A DNA stretch of 63,949 bases from Eubacterium sp. (GCA_017634555.1 JAGBNF010000036.1:1-63949); one strand, 5' to 3'. Shown: positions 44,480 to 55,202, counted from the first letter of the stretch. Made by a program: numbers and translations. The notes: generated by a model not told the origin, from the sequence alone.

Positions 44480-45338
44480 GTCTGTGCCTTTCAAAGAGTT
44501 CAACAACTCTATCTATTATCTCGGACTCCTTAGCAACCGTAACTATAGATACGCCGTATCTTCTGTAAAGCTGCTCGAGTCTGTTATATCTGTCTGTTCT
44601 ATCCTTCCATTCGGCTCTATACAGTCTCTCTCTGTGAGAGGTGTAATCGTCCTCATATCTCTGTTTCTCAACATCATATACGTCATAGCCGTACATATAA
44701 GCATCGTCTATGTTTACTACCAGAAGGTCGTTGTTAACAGTGATCTTTCGAAGGATTTTCTCATCAATCTCATTCATTCCGGCCATGTCCGTAACAAGCA
44801 CGATGACCATATTTCTTCTGATACTGTCGGAGATATAATCAAGCAGGCCTCTAACACCCTTCTTGCCGTCACGTCCGATATTCTGTCTGCATCTTGTCAT
44901 AAGATTTTCGAAATGTGCGGCTCCCGACTTGAAGTAACTGAAATCGATTCCCGAATCCGTATCCTGCATAAGTGCGAAATCATCTCCGTGCTTATCGACA
45001 AGATATGCGATGGTTCCGAAGGCATCGATAGCAATTTCCGACTTTTCCTCATACTGTGAGGTATCGGCTATCATCTTCTTTCCCGTATCAACAACGAAAA
45101 GAATGTTGTGCTTTCTCTCCGCTATAAATCTTCTTACAAGGATCTTTCCGGTCTTCGAAGATGACTTCCAGTCAATATCCTTGATATTGTCTCCGTAAGC
45201 ATATTCTCTGAGATCATCGAAATCCAAACTTCTGCCCCTGAATATAGAAGTAAAGTCTCCGTCAAGAACATTCGAAGTCTTTCGATTAGTATAAAGAGCA
45301 ACCTGAGCTCTTATTTTTGAGAGATTATCATAATCCAT
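44463..45338 (-). CDS. DUF58 domain protein
   Basis: A 291-residue cytoplasmic protein with the DUF58 signature: FRGRSLDFDDLREYAYGDN and IDWKSSSKTGKILVRRF, followed by a VWA-like fold (FVVDTGKKMIADTSQYEEKS). DUF58 proteins regularly sit beside MoxR ATPases and are thought to form a substrate or adaptor complex with them. It lies 30 bases after moxR. Length is as expected. No membrane segment is predicted. Confidence 0.9.
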   Translation of the reverse strand: MDYDNLSKIRAQVALYTNRKTSNVLDGDFTSIFRGRSLDFDDLREYAYGDNIKDIDWKSSSKTGKILVRRFIAERKHNILFVVDTGKKMIADTSQYEEKSEIAIDAFGTIAYLVDKHGDDFALMQDTDSGIDFSYFKSGAAHFENLMTRCRQNIGRDGKKGVRGLLDYISDSIRRNMVIVLVTDMAGMNEIDEKILRKITVNNDLLVVNIDDAYMYGYDVYDVEKQRYEDDYTSHRERLYRAEWKDRTDRYNRLEQLYRRYGVSIVTVAKESEIIDRVVELFERHRHENIG

Positions 45339-45368
45339 ATATTCATCCTCAAATGTTGTCAGGTTAGT

Positions 45369-46373
45369 TTACGGTGCCTGAATTGTATTTACGATCTGAT
45401 CGATGATCGTCTCAACAGTAACGTTGTCAGCAACTGCAGAGTAGTTAAGCTCAACTCTGTGACGAAGAACCTGATATCTGAGAAGTTTAACATCATCAGG
45501 AGTAACATAGGTTCTTCCGTAGATAAGAGCAACAGCCTTAGCAATCTTGAGGAATGCGATAGAAGCTCTCGGGCTCGCACCGAGTCTTACGTATCTGCTG
45601 TATTCCTTAGGAAGCAGCTTGTCTGTACGTCTTGTTGCATCAACGATATATGAAATGTACTTCTTAATAACAGGATCGACATAAACTCTCTCAGCGATAT
45701 ACTGAAGATTATCTACGTCCTTGATTGTAAGTACTGCAGGACTCTTTCTGATTGTTCCTGCTTCTATACGATTAAGAATCTCAGCCTCTTCGTCAGGTGT
45801 AGGATATGTGATTTTCTCCTTGATAATGAAACGGTCTGTCTGCGCTTCTGAAAGAAGATATGTACCTTCCTGCTCTATAGGGTTCTGAGTAGCGATAACT
45901 ATGAATACATCGTCCGGCATCTTATATGTCTCGCCGCCGATTGTAACCTGACGTTCCTGCATGGCCTCGAGCATCGCACTCTGAGTCTTTGCACTGGAAC
46001 GGTTGATCTCATCAAGAAGGACAAAGTTTGCAAAAACCGGACCAAGGTTGGTTTCAAACTTTCCTGTTGACTGATTATAAATCTGTGTACCAATGATATC
46101 ACTCGGAAGAAGATCCGGTGTACACTGTATTCTCGAAAACCTTCCATCAACCGCATCTGATATAGTTTTAGCTGCTGTAGTTTTCGCAAGTCCCGGAACT
46201 GATTCGATAAGAATATGTCCGTCCGCGATAATAGAAGCTACCAACGCAAACTTCAGATTCTGCTGTCCTACAACCTTCGAATCAAAATAATCTGAAAGCT
46301 TCTTGATCGTATCCTGGGCATAATCAAACTCTTCTTTTGTAATAGCTGTGCTCTGATCTTTTATCGGATCCAT
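45369..46373 (-). CDS. MoxR-family AAA+ ATPase
   Basis: A 334-residue ATPase with Walker A in ESVPGLAKTTAAKTI, Walker B in FVLLDEINRSSAKTQSAMLE, sensor 1 IATQNPIEQEGTYLLSEAQ and a C-terminal lid. MoxR proteins act as chaperones that help VWA proteins mature or insert metal. It leads the operon MoxR, DUF58, small TM, VWA, VWA, TPR (46373 to 41146). The promoter region 46374-46639 is shared divergently with the small plus-strand gene. Confidence 0.93.
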   Translation of the reverse strand: MDPIKDQSTAITKEEFDYAQDTIKKLSDYFDSKVVGQQNLKFALVASIIADGHILIESVPGLAKTTAAKTISDAVDGRFSRIQCTPDLLPSDIIGTQIYNQSTGKFETNLGPVFANFVLLDEINRSSAKTQSAMLEAMQERQVTIGGETYKMPDDVFIVIATQNPIEQEGTYLLSEAQTDRFIIKEKITYPTPDEEAEILNRIEAGTIRKSPAVLTIKDVDNLQYIAERVYVDPVIKKYISYIVDATRRTDKLLPKEYSRYVRLGASPRASIAFLKIAKAVALIYGRTYVTPDDVKLLRYQVLRHRVELNYSAVADNVTVETIIDQIVNTIQAP

Positions 46374-46517
46374 ATGATCTCTTCCTCCTCAATAAATACT
46401 CTATAAATTTTCACGTCACATGCCAGTAATGTAATTCTGAAAAAACACGCATGATATTATACCATAATCTGTCATAAAATGTTATACTTAATATAGTTTT
46501 AATAAGATGTATATTTG

Positions 46518-46546
46518 AACAGCCGCAAAAAATTTAACAGCCGCAA
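46518..46546. repeat. Tandem 11-base direct repeat in the divergent intergenic region
   Basis: AACAGCCGCAA occurs at 46518-46528 and 46536-46546, 18 bases start to start, between the MoxR operon and the plus-strand gene at 46640. The rest of the 266-base gap is A+T-rich with TATAAT-like sequences on both strands. The repeat could be a regulator site; I know of no match. Confidence 0.4.
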
Positions 46547-46639
46547 TACTGTTATTATCAATATGATAAAATGATTATATTATACGTTCTCCATAATGTC
46601 AATAGATATTATCAAAAAAAATATAAGTGAGGTGTATCG

Positions 46640-46987
46640 ATGGATACTTCAGGTTTAGTTACCACTATCATCATTTTTGCAATTATGATTGCAGCCTTAA
46701 TAGCTTACTATATACACTCATTATCCGAAGATAAGATCAACGCTGCTATCCGTAAACAGCAAGAAGAAGATCAAAGGATAATCGCTAAATATAAGCTGAC
46801 CACATATGAACAGGAAAAGCAAAAGAATGATCTGCTTAAAAAAGAATATGAAACCCTGCGCCTCATCAAAGAGAATGAGGAGTTGCAGGAAAAGATCAAT
46901 AAAATGAAATTCGGTAACGGCAATAACACCGTTACCGATTCAAATAATGATAGTATCAACACCACGGACATCCATAGTGCCCGCTGA
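46640..46987 (+). CDS. Small TM protein with coiled coil
   Basis: One of only two plus-strand genes. The 115 residues have an N-terminal membrane segment (about 7-25), a charged Glu/Lys/Gln heptad region predicted as coiled coil (about 30-92), and an Asn/Thr/Ser-rich tail. A GAGGTG site lies upstream of the ATG at 46640. It ends 2 bases before the end of the convergent lipoprotein gene. No family is recognised; codon use and architecture argue that it is real. Confidence 0.6.
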   Translation: MDTSGLVTTIIIFAIMIAALIAYYIHSLSEDKINAAIRKQQEEDQRIIAKYKLTTYEQEKQKNDLLKKEYETLRLIKENEELQEKINKMKFGNGNNTVTDSNNDSINTTDIHSAR

Positions 46988-46988
46988 T

Positions 46989-48704
46989 CTAGTATCCCAC
47001 TTCCGAGTTATAAATACTTCCGTCGATGGCATTTATCTGAAGGAAGCTTCCTTCGCATCTGATTCCTCCCTCATTGTCATAGCATACTCCGCTGAAATCC
47101 CATACCGGAATCAGATATCCGGTATTGAAATCATCCGGATCAGATGCTTTCGCATAGGTGAGTCTTATATCATTTATCTTGATAATGTCTTCAAGCGATC
47201 CCGGTTCTTCATCGAGTATCGAATCAAAGAACGGTGTTTGGTTTAAAGTCTCAAGCTGTGTCTCTTCATATATCTTCTTTATGTCTTCAAAATCCATGAG
47301 TCCGCTGTTCTCTACAACAACCTCATCAACATTAAGCGGATCACCTATGAACAGACCTACGACTCCGTTATCATTAACAAATACCTCTATGTATTCACCG
47401 AACCATACCTGTTTCCCGCTGCCGGTCATCCTATATTGTTCCGAAAACTTCTCTCCGTAATCTTCAACAGCATTCCCATTAACCGATCTTTCATACACAA
47501 GATCCCATACTCTTCCGCTTGTCATATTGATCGAGTATTTTTCGTTCTCACCATACTCAAACTGCGCATCTTCATCATTTATAACATAACTGTCCTCAGC
47601 ATAAACTACAGAATACTGATCACTGTATCCGAGCTTGGCAAGGATATCTTCAGCTTGGCTTATCGCATCATCTTTGGAAATATTATTCGTCTCATTTTTA
47701 CTCTCTTCAACTACAAATCCGGTGAAATTCGGATCGACGTCGCCTGAATATACCGTTTCTACATAATTTCCATTTTCATCATAGATATCTTCACCATCTC
47801 CCGAAGGCGGATACATAAAAGGTGTCGGATTAACACTCTCATCAAAAGGATAATTCTTTCCTTTTTCTACCGGCCACACACATAAATTCATTACCGGAAG
47901 CACTGTGCCGTCTGATACATAATAATCCTTGTTCTTATAATACTTCAGTGAGCTTCCGTATCTCTCGGAATTCACAACCGTGATACTTGCATAGTTTCCG
48001 TCAGAGCCATCTGTTACTCCGTAAAACATATCGCCATCCGGCATAAGATTCATGTAATAATCTCCGTAATGAGGTTCATCACTGTATTTCTCTGCCGAAG
48101 CATTAACATTAAAAAGTCCTGTTTCAATCGGATAATCCTTGATATCCTCATAATACACCTGACCGCTCAGATCAAGTCCTGGTAATTCAGTTTCCGCCTT
48201 ACCTGCCTTCACGATTTCTTCATGGACCGGATTCATAACCCTGATTCCGTCATAAAGCTGTACATCACCCAGAAGTGCATCCTTTGCAAGCTTCAAAAAC
48301 TCGTTATCAATAGGTTTTCTCGAAACCTTCACCATCGGATAGCTGTCGCTTTCTCTAATGTTTACCGGTGCATCGACTTCGACCTTTATTACACCGTTAT
48401 CACTTTCAAGTGTAGTTTTGTAATCGCCTATCTTACTATAAGCATCAGCATCGCCTTCAACATCCCCTTCAGCATCCCCATCGGTATTCTCTTCAGGTTC
48501 ATCCGGCTTATCGGTAGTATAATCAACCTTATCTTCCGTATTCTCAGCTTCATCTATCAGGGCATCCATAACCTTGCCTTCAGCGATCGGTGCTCTTTCC
48601 GCGGTTGTCTCTTCGGTCTTTCCGCATCCCGACGCAGCCGCCATCATAGCTCCCATAATAAGCACAAATCCTGCCCCCTTAATCTTCTTAATCATTTTTA
48701 CCAT
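46989..48704 (-). CDS. Large lipoprotein of unknown function next to a two-component system
   Basis: A 571-residue protein with a signal sequence and lipobox MAAASGC (Cys27), an acidic Glu/Asp-rich linker (about 30-85) and a large extracellular part with many Tyr/Asp/Gly. One segment (SKDDAISQAEDILAKLGYSD) is faintly like PepSY, but I cannot assign it. AAGGAGG lies 3 bases before the ATG at 48704; an ATG at 48695 is an alternative. It follows the histidine kinase gene by 51 bases and may be an extracytoplasmic sensor or target of that system. Confidence 0.75.
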   Translation of the reverse strand: MVKMIKKIKGAGFVLIMGAMMAAASGCGKTEETTAERAPIAEGKVMDALIDEAENTEDKVDYTTDKPDEPEENTDGDAEGDVEGDADAYSKIGDYKTTLESDNGVIKVEVDAPVNIRESDSYPMVKVSRKPIDNEFLKLAKDALLGDVQLYDGIRVMNPVHEEIVKAGKAETELPGLDLSGQVYYEDIKDYPIETGLFNVNASAEKYSDEPHYGDYYMNLMPDGDMFYGVTDGSDGNYASITVVNSERYGSSLKYYKNKDYYVSDGTVLPVMNLCVWPVEKGKNYPFDESVNPTPFMYPPSGDGEDIYDENGNYVETVYSGDVDPNFTGFVVEESKNETNNISKDDAISQAEDILAKLGYSDQYSVVYAEDSYVINDEDAQFEYGENEKYSINMTSGRVWDLVYERSVNGNAVEDYGEKFSEQYRMTGSGKQVWFGEYIEVFVNDNGVVGLFIGDPLNVDEVVVENSGLMDFEDIKKIYEETQLETLNQTPFFDSILDEEPGSLEDIIKINDIRLTYAKASDPDDFNTGYLIPVWDFSGVCYDNEGGIRCEGSFLQINAIDGSIYNSEVGY

Positions 48705-48755
48705 TTCCCTCCTTGGAATAAATATCATGGTAAAAAGATACATCCAAATCTTAAA

Positions 48756-50147
48756 TCAAGTATTCCTGTTTTTGTAAACAAAATGTAAATTATGTATCGT
48801 TACCGTCGTTCCTTCGCCGACTTTACCGGATATATCCATCGTGAGTCCAAGCCTGTCAACTATCAGCTTAATTATAGAAAGACCGAGTCCCGCTCCGCCT
48901 TCCTTACGTGACCTGGATTTATCCACCATATAGAAAGGCTCGGTAATAGAAGCAAGTTCCTCTTCCGGAATACCTATTCCTTCATCCCTTACTATAAGAC
49001 TGTCATCCTTCAGCTCGACCCATATACGTCCGCCGGGACTGCTCGCCTTGATACTGTTATCGACGAGATTAATGATAACATCCTTTATCAGGTCCTCATC
49101 GGTATGGATCATCTCCGCATCACATTCGGTTATCAGTTGAATTTCTTTTTCCTTAACCTTAACCGACATAGTTTCGGTAATACTTTCCAGAAGCTCCGTC
49201 GCATCTATATCCTTATTTTCCACAGCCTCGCCTTCCGACAGACTGAGAAGCTGCATCATTTTCTTCGATAATCTTCCGAGTCTGTTTGTCTCGGAATAAA
49301 TGTAATAAAGCGCCTCATTCTTCTGATCTTCACTGAGCTTTGTAGTAAGCAGAGTTTCCGCATAGCCTGCGATCGCAGTCATCGGAGTCTTCAGCTCATG
49401 TGACAGATTTCCCATCATCAGAGTCTTCTTATACTCCGACTCGGTAAGCCTTCTGCTGTTCTCCTCAACAGCTTCAGCCATTTCATTAAAATGTGCGGCC
49501 AACGTTCCGATCTCATCCTTAGACGATACTTCAACACGCTTCGAGTAATCGCCCTCCGCCATGTCATTCGTCGCATCGGTAAGTGCACTGAGCGGAGACA
49601 GCACCCCTCTCAAAACAAACATAGTCACGACCATAACTATAGCAAGCATTCCGAGTGAAATCAGAACATAATAAAGCGTATATCTGTTCACCTTCTGATA
49701 TACATCCGTAATATCATACAGCCTGTAAAATGTGTATCCGTCGATTTTCTTACTGTGTACTATATATCTTCCGTCCTCATGGATAAGCTCATCTCTTTTA
49801 TCTGTAGAAACAATGCCCGAATTCATCTGATAAGCTACAGAATCCAACTGTTCCTCGGTAAACACAGTCAGGTTATATATCTCACCTTTCGAACTAAAGA
49901 CCACATTTCTCCAGTTGCCTTCGTTTTTATAAAAGATTTTTATCCTTTGATCTACAGATGTTCCGCCACGTTCTTCGATCAGATCCTCGAAATCCGAAAA
50001 CTTCTCCACAGCTACCATCATTGCCTCGCCATATGCATCGCGCATCATACTGCTTCGAAGCATCAATAAAAGAACGATGCCGCTGGCCATAACACTTACA
50101 GCAGCGGCAATACAGACAGTTATTATAAGTTTATTCTTCAGCTTCAC
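48756..50147 (-). CDS. Sensor histidine kinase
   Basis: A 463-residue membrane kinase: membrane segments at about 8-30 and 158-180, an extracellular domain between them, HAMP (about 180-232), HisKA with the phospho-acceptor His250 in GNLSHELKTPMTAIAGYAET, and a C-terminal HATPase with DNSIKASSPGG (N box), DEGIGIP and GGAGLGLSI (G boxes). It starts with GTG at 50147, sharing its G with the stop of the response regulator gene (TAGTG), so the two are translated together. The signal is unknown. Confidence 0.94.
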   Translation of the reverse strand: MKLKNKLIITVCIAAAVSVMASGIVLLLMLRSSMMRDAYGEAMMVAVEKFSDFEDLIEERGGTSVDQRIKIFYKNEGNWRNVVFSSKGEIYNLTVFTEEQLDSVAYQMNSGIVSTDKRDELIHEDGRYIVHSKKIDGYTFYRLYDITDVYQKVNRYTLYYVLISLGMLAIVMVVTMFVLRGVLSPLSALTDATNDMAEGDYSKRVEVSSKDEIGTLAAHFNEMAEAVEENSRRLTESEYKKTLMMGNLSHELKTPMTAIAGYAETLLTTKLSEDQKNEALYYIYSETNRLGRLSKKMMQLLSLSEGEAVENKDIDATELLESITETMSVKVKEKEIQLITECDAEMIHTDEDLIKDVIINLVDNSIKASSPGGRIWVELKDDSLIVRDEGIGIPEEELASITEPFYMVDKSRSRKEGGAGLGLSIIKLIVDRLGLTMDISGKVGEGTTVTIHNLHFVYKNRNT

Positions 50148-50806
50148 TATTCTACCTCAAGTCTGTAACCGAATTTAGGAATTGTCTTTATTGCATCTTC
50201 AAGGCCCAGCTTCTTCCTGAGCTGTCCTATATGAACATCCACAGTCCTTGTTTCGCCCATAAAATCAACGCCCCATACCATAGTGAGAAGCTTCTCTCTT
50301 GATATAGCTTTATTCCTGTTTCGTATCAGAACTTCAAAAAGTTTGAATTCCATAGCCTTAAGATGAATCTCTTCTCCGTCACGCTTTACCTGCATTGCTT
50401 CAAAATCCACTTCAAGACCGCATATCTTCTCAGTATTATTAAGTGCTCCCGTTCTCGCAAGAACCTTCTCTATCCTGATCATCAGCTCGAGAACCTCAAA
50501 CGGCTTAACTATATAATCCTCGGCTCCGCCCTTGAGTCCTGTAACCTTAGATACTATATCATCCTTTGCGGTAAGGAATATCGTCGGGATTCCTCTTGCC
50601 TTAACAATTTCGAAAAGCTGAAAGCCGTCCATACCCGGAAGCATAACATCCAGCAGTGCAAGACTATAATCCGAGTCTTCATCCAGAGCCTCGGCCGCCT
50701 CCGCACCATTATTAAATACGACCGCCTCATATCCCGAACACTCGAGATTGACCGCGATCATTCTCGCTATCGCATCTTCATCTTCTACTATCAGTATTCT
50801 CAGCAT
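50147..50806 (-). CDS. OmpR-family response regulator
   Basis: A 219-residue regulator: receiver domain (1-115) with the acidic pair EDED near residue 9, phospho-acceptor Asp53 in LLDVMLPGMDG and the Lys of FLTAKDD, then a winged-helix DNA-binding domain (about 128-219) ending KTIPKFGYRLEVE. The ATG at 50806 follows AGGTGAA; upstream in-frame starts are not supported. It forms an operon with the histidine kinase and probably the lipoprotein. Confidence 0.95.
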   Translation of the reverse strand: MLRILIVEDEDAIARMIAVNLECSGYEAVVFNNGAEAAEALDEDSDYSLALLDVMLPGMDGFQLFEIVKARGIPTIFLTAKDDIVSKVTGLKGGAEDYIVKPFEVLELMIRIEKVLARTGALNNTEKICGLEVDFEAMQVKRDGEEIHLKAMEFKLFEVLIRNRNKAISREKLLTMVWGVDFMGETRTVDVHIGQLRKKLGLEDAIKTIPKFGYRLEVE

Positions 50807-50917
50807 TTCACCTAATCCTTCACTGTATAATACTTTATTCACAAAACTCAGTATATCATAATCACTTTAATAATCATATAAATTATCAATTACAAACTTA
50901 TTAAAACAGTTATGCCA

Positions 50918-50946
50918 TTGAAAAGGCCCTATTGATTTGTTATCAT
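50918..50946 (+). promoter_or_regulatory. Sigma-A promoter of yfbR
   Basis: TTGAAA (50918-50923), 17 bases, TATCAT (50941-50946), about 34 bases upstream of the ATG at 50980. It diverges from the response regulator gene. Confidence 0.6.
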
Positions 50947-50979
50947 GAATCTACTCTATTTCTAGCGAGGTTAAATACA

Positions 50980-51582
50980 ATGGAATACAACTTTTTCGCA
51001 ACTATATCAAGAATGAAATATATCGAGCGCTGGGCTTTGATGAGGAATTCCAGAAGTGAAAATCTGAGTGAGCATTCACTGGAGGTTGCCATGATAGCCC
51101 ACGCACTCTGCACCATAGGAAATGTGCGCTATAACCGTAATCTCGACGCAAGCCGTGCTGCTCTCATCGGACTCTATCACGATGCATCAGAGATCATCAC
51201 CGGCGATATGCCAACACCGATTAAGTATGTCAACGACCATCTTAAAGATGCTTATAAGGAAGTTGAGAGAATGGCCGAGTTTAAGCTGCTTGAGCGACTT
51301 CCGTCAGATCTCAGAACCGAATATGAATCAATACTAAGAAAGCCTGCGGATGCAGATGATAACGAACTTTATATGCGCCGTCTTGTAAAGGGTGCCGATA
51401 AGCTTTCCGCATACATCAAATGTATAGAAGAAGAGAATTCAGGCAACCGCGAGTTCCGTACCGCAAAAGAAACCATCTCCGGCGCACTCGAGAAGCTCGC
51501 TTCAGAACTTCCGGAAATTAAGGACTTTATGGAAGAATTCCTTCCTCCATACGGAAGAACACTCGATGAATTGTCAAAATAG
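50980..51582 (+). CDS. yfbR: YfbR-like 5'-deoxynucleotidase (HD domain)
   Basis: A 200-residue HD-domain phosphohydrolase that removes phosphate from deoxynucleoside 5'-monophosphates. Metal ligands appear in SENLSEHSLEVAMIAHALC, LYHDASEIITGDMPTPIK and VKGADKLSAYIKC. The frame opens at 50932, but GAGG before the ATG at 50980 and the start MEYNFFATISRMKYIERW fit the family. It is convergent with ftsH, sharing the terminator at 51614-51640. Confidence 0.93.
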   Translation: MEYNFFATISRMKYIERWALMRNSRSENLSEHSLEVAMIAHALCTIGNVRYNRNLDASRAALIGLYHDASEIITGDMPTPIKYVNDHLKDAYKEVERMAEFKLLERLPSDLRTEYESILRKPADADDNELYMRRLVKGADKLSAYIKCIEEENSGNREFRTAKETISGALEKLASELPEIKDFMEEFLPPYGRTLDELSK

Positions 51583-51613
51583 TTTTATAGTCATTTATAG
51601 TTTAGAGTAAAAA

Positions 51614-51640
51614 AGAGGGTAAGCATTACGCTTACCCTCT
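51614..51640. terminator. Bidirectional terminator between yfbR and ftsH
   Basis: AGAGGGTAAGC and GCTTACCCTCT form a perfect 11-bp stem with a 5-base loop. On the minus strand it is followed by TTTTTTACTC (ftsH end); on the plus strand by AATCATTTTA, a weaker tail. Confidence 0.85.
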
Positions 51641-51647
51641 AATCATT

Positions 51648-53819
51648 TTAACTCCAAGGAAAACTTTCCGAATCGCTCGAGTCATCAGAAGAATCTGTTA
51701 CTTCAGGCTCTATCTCAGGCACCTGAATCTCTTCCTTCTTCGGTTCAGCCACATTATCCGAACTGTAAACCTTAACCTTATTGCTCTTCTCAGCTTCCTT
51801 CTTTTCTTTTTTCTTTTTCTTCTTAGCTTCCTTTTCTGCAGCCTTATCAGCAGCCTTCTTTGCTTCCTTCAGGTCTGCTGCCTTCTCGAGGTCAACATCG
51901 AACCCCGATGTGAACATTGAGGACTCGTTTACAACTTCACCCTTCTCATTCATCTTAACTTCTATCCGCTTACCTGTTATCTGATTGAAGATTTCCATGA
52001 ATTCCTTACCGGAAATAGTCTCATGGTCGATCAGATAAGTTGCAAGAGCATCAAGCACATGCTCGTTCTCCTTGAGAATCTTATAAGCCTTCTCATAAGC
52101 AGCATTTACTATGTTCTTAACCTCTGTATCGATCTTTGTGGCTGTTTCATCAGAACACTGTGCAACAGCACGTCTGTCCAGATATTCACCAGTGATTGCT
52201 TCAAGCTGAACCATACCGAACTTATCGGACATACCGTACATGGTAACCATGGCTCTCGCTTCTCTTGTAGCCTGCTCGATATCGTTTGATGCTCCTGTCG
52301 TAACTGACGGGAACTTGATTGCCTCAGCTGCACGTCCACCCATTGCTATAACTATATGAGCTTCCATTTCAGTCTTTGTCTGAAGATATCTTTCCTCTTC
52401 AGGAGTCTGCCATACATAACCGAGAGCGCCTCCCGTACGCGGAACGATAGTAATCTTCTGAACCGGCATTGTATTCTTCTGAAGAACAGTAAGAAGTGCA
52501 TGTCCTGATTCGTGATATGCAACTATACTCTTCTCCTCTGCACTGAGGATTCTGTCCTTCTTCTCCTTACCTGCAAAAACAACCTCTACAGATTCAAGAA
52601 GGTCATTCTGGGATACAAGCTTACGTCCCTTACGTACTGCCATAAGAGCAGCCTCGTTGATGATGTTTGCAAGATCCGCACCTGCTGAACCGCTTGTTGC
52701 AAATGCAAGCTCATGAAGATCAACCGTCTCATCAAGCTTAACATTCTTTGCATGAACCTTTAGGATATCCTCACGTCCCTTAAGATCCGGCTTCTCAACT
52801 ATAACTCTTCGGTCAAAACGTCCCGGTCTCAGGAGCGCCTTATCAAGAACCTCAGGTCTGTTGGTTGCCGCAAGAACGATGATACCCTTCTCGGTATCGA
52901 AACCGTCCATCTCCGAAAGCAGCTGGTTGAGAGTCTGCTCACGCTCAGAATCACCGCCCATATGACGGGTATCACGGCTTCGTCCTATAGCATCGATCTC
53001 ATCGATGAAGATAATACATGGTGCCTTTGCAGTTGCCTGTTTGAAAAGATCTCTTACACGAGATGCTCCGACACCGACGTACATTTCTACAAATTCAGAA
53101 CCGGACATTGAGAAGAACGGAACACCTGCTTCACCGGCAACAGCCTTGGCAAGCAGTGTCTTACCTGTTCCCGGAGGGCCTACAAGCAAGGCACCTCTCG
53201 GAAGCTTCGCACCGATCTCGAGATATCTCTTCGGCTCACGAAGGAAATCAACCATCTCGGTGAGTGACTCCTTAGCCTCCTCTTCACCGGCAACATCCGC
53301 GAAGGTTATACCGGTTTCCTTCTCCATACCGTACATTTTGGCACCGGATTTTCCGACACCCATAATTCCGCCACCGTTCTTCGACATACTTCTCATGAAG
53401 AGCATCATGATAAGGTAAAATGCAGCGATCATGATCACCCATGACAGGATCTCACGGAAGATTACATTTCCACCCTCATCAATAGCCTTAAACTCGACTC
53501 CCGATTCGGCAAGTCTGTTTACAAGATCATAGTCCGTAAGTCTTACAACGTAATAAACCACATTTTCTGTAGTTGTATCGGATACCTTCGGTTCGAAATA
53601 AATCTTATCGCCGTAAATCTTTACCGAACCGACCTCATTACTCTCTACCATCTTGATGAACTTGCTGTACTCTACCTCTGTCTCACCCTTGGATCTGTAG
53701 TTATTGAACTGAATCCAGAAGATAAGCGTAAGGACAACAGCAATGACAAGCATAATGACAGTAGAATTCAGGCCTCCCGGCTTTTTATTCTTATTGTCGT
53801 TGTTATCGTTTTCGCCCAT
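51648..53819 (-). CDS. ftsH: ATP-dependent zinc metalloprotease FtsH
   Basis: Membrane-bound AAA+ protease for quality control and regulatory proteolysis. From the ATG at 53819 it is 723 residues. Two membrane segments (about 20-38, 126-144) flank a periplasmic-type domain. The AAA domain has Walker A GPPGTGKT (214-221), Walker [12 protein letters not shown] and the SRH GRFDRR; the protease has HESGH. The tail (about 660-723) is a Lys/Ala/Glu-rich coil ending in an acidic region longer than in E. coli. GGAG precedes the start; an upstream TTG is less likely. Confidence 0.97.
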   Translation of the reverse strand: MGENDNNDNKNKKPGGLNSTVIMLVIAVVLTLIFWIQFNNYRSKGETEVEYSKFIKMVESNEVGSVKIYGDKIYFEPKVSDTTTENVVYYVVRLTDYDLVNRLAESGVEFKAIDEGGNVIFREILSWVIMIAAFYLIMMLFMRSMSKNGGGIMGVGKSGAKMYGMEKETGITFADVAGEEEAKESLTEMVDFLREPKRYLEIGAKLPRGALLVGPPGTGKTLLAKAVAGEAGVPFFSMSGSEFVEMYVGVGASRVRDLFKQATAKAPCIIFIDEIDAIGRSRDTRHMGGDSEREQTLNQLLSEMDGFDTEKGIIVLAATNRPEVLDKALLRPGRFDRRVIVEKPDLKGREDILKVHAKNVKLDETVDLHELAFATSGSAGADLANIINEAALMAVRKGRKLVSQNDLLESVEVVFAGKEKKDRILSAEEKSIVAYHESGHALLTVLQKNTMPVQKITIVPRTGGALGYVWQTPEEERYLQTKTEMEAHIVIAMGGRAAEAIKFPSVTTGASNDIEQATREARAMVTMYGMSDKFGMVQLEAITGEYLDRRAVAQCSDETATKIDTEVKNIVNAAYEKAYKILKENEHVLDALATYLIDHETISGKEFMEIFNQITGKRIEVKMNEKGEVVNESSMFTSGFDVDLEKAADLKEAKKAADKAAEKEAKKKKKKEKKEAEKSNKVKVYSSDNVAEPKKEEIQVPEIEPEVTDSSDDSSDSESFPWS

Positions 53820-53865
53820 TAAATACTCCAATCAAGTTTTAATTGTATTATTTCATTATATCCGA

Positions 53866-53890
53866 TGAGCGGCTCCGCCGGAGCCGCTCA
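53866..53890. terminator. Hairpin between glyA and ftsH
   Basis: TGAGCGGCTCC and GGAGCCGCTCA form a perfect 11-bp G+C-rich stem with a 3-base loop. No T-run follows on the minus strand, but AAAAATC follows on the plus strand; it may end glyA transcription inefficiently. A TATAAT (53853-53858) for ftsH lies right beside it. Confidence 0.6.
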
Positions 53891-53907
53891 AAAATCATAC
53901 TCTGAAA

Positions 53908-55146
53908 TTAGTCAGCGTAAAGTGGATACTTGTCTGTAATACTCTTAACAAGCGCCTCAGCCTTAGCTGCATCATTATCGATAATAGCTGCCTTGAAAGC
54001 ATCAGCTATTGTGAACATATCTTCCTTAACAGCACCTCTTGTTGTAACTGCAGGAGTACCAACTCTGATACCGCTTGTTACGAATGGTGACTTAGGATCG
54101 TTAGGAACTGTATTCTTGTTAACTGTGATATGTACTTCATCAAGAAGCTTCTCAACTTCCTTACCTGTTCTGTCAAGGTTCTGAAGGTCAACAAGCATAA
54201 GGTGATTGTCTGTTCCGCCTGAAACGATCTTGAAGCCTCTCTCCTGAAGAGCAGCTGCAAGTGTGCTTGCATTCTCAACAACTCTTCCCATGTAATCCTT
54301 GTAATCCTGTGAAAGAGCTTCCTTGAAGCATACAGCCTTACCTGCGATAACATGCATAAGAGGGCCCCCCTGGATTCCAGGGAAAATAGCCTTGTTGAAG
54401 TTGTACTTCTCATTGATCTCGTTGCTGCAAAGGATCATACCACCACGAGGTCCGCGAAGTGTCTTATGTGTTGTAGTTGTTGTGATGTGTGCATATGGGA
54501 TTGGGCTCATATGGTAACCTGCAGCTACAAGACCTGCGATGTGTGCCATATCTACCATGAGGATTGCTCCAACCTCATCTGCGATCTCACGGAACTTCTT
54601 GAAATCTATCTCTCTTGCGTATGCTGAAGCACCTGCAACGATAAGCTTTGGACGTGCTTCCTTAGCAATAGCAAGAACGTTATCATAGTCGATTCTTCCT
54701 TCATCATTAACACCGTAAGGAACAGCCTTGAAGTACTTACCTGACATATTTACAGGGCTTCCGTGTGTAAGATGTCCACCGTGGTCAAGGTTCATACCCA
54801 TAAATGTATCGCCCGGCTCCATTGTAGCAAAGAATACTGCCATATTAGCCTGAGCACCTGAATGAGGCTGCACATTTACATACTCAGCACCGAAAAGCTC
54901 CTTAGCTCTTTCTCTTGCAAGATCCTCAATAACATCGACATACTGGCATCCGCCGTAATATCTCTTTCCCGGATAACCCTCTGCATACTTGTTTGTAAGT
55001 GGGCTTCCCATAGCTGCCATAACAGCCTTAGATGCAATGTTCTCTGAAGCGATAAGCTCAAGATTCTGATTCTGACGAGTAATCTCGTCTGTCATAGCTG
55101 CTGCAACCTCAGCGTCTGTCTTCATGATTTCTGAAAAATCGTACAT
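53908..55146 (-). CDS. glyA: Serine hydroxymethyltransferase
   Basis: PLP enzyme interconverting serine and glycine and supplying one-carbon units to tetrahydrofolate. The 412 residues contain [65 protein letters not shown] and the PLP-lysine motif [14 protein letters not shown]. The length is normal for the bacterial type. GGAGGAAAAG precedes the ATG at 55146. It is downstream of the sirtuin gene (56-base gap). Confidence 0.97.
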   Translation of the reverse strand: MYDFSEIMKTDAEVAAAMTDEITRQNQNLELIASENIASKAVMAAMGSPLTNKYAEGYPGKRYYGGCQYVDVIEDLARERAKELFGAEYVNVQPHSGAQANMAVFFATMEPGDTFMGMNLDHGGHLTHGSPVNMSGKYFKAVPYGVNDEGRIDYDNVLAIAKEARPKLIVAGASAYAREIDFKKFREIADEVGAILMVDMAHIAGLVAAGYHMSPIPYAHITTTTTHKTLRGPRGGMILCSNEINEKYNFNKAIFPGIQGGPLMHVIAGKAVCFKEALSQDYKDYMGRVVENASTLAAALQERGFKIVSGGTDNHLMLVDLQNLDRTGKEVEKLLDEVHITVNKNTVPNDPKSPFVTSGIRVGTPAVTTRGAVKEDMFTIADAFKAAIIDNDAAKAEALVKSITDKYPLYAD

Positions 55147-55202
55147 TTACTTTTCCTCCGATGAATTATTTTTTGAGTTTTGTCTTTTGACGTTCAGTCA
55201 AA

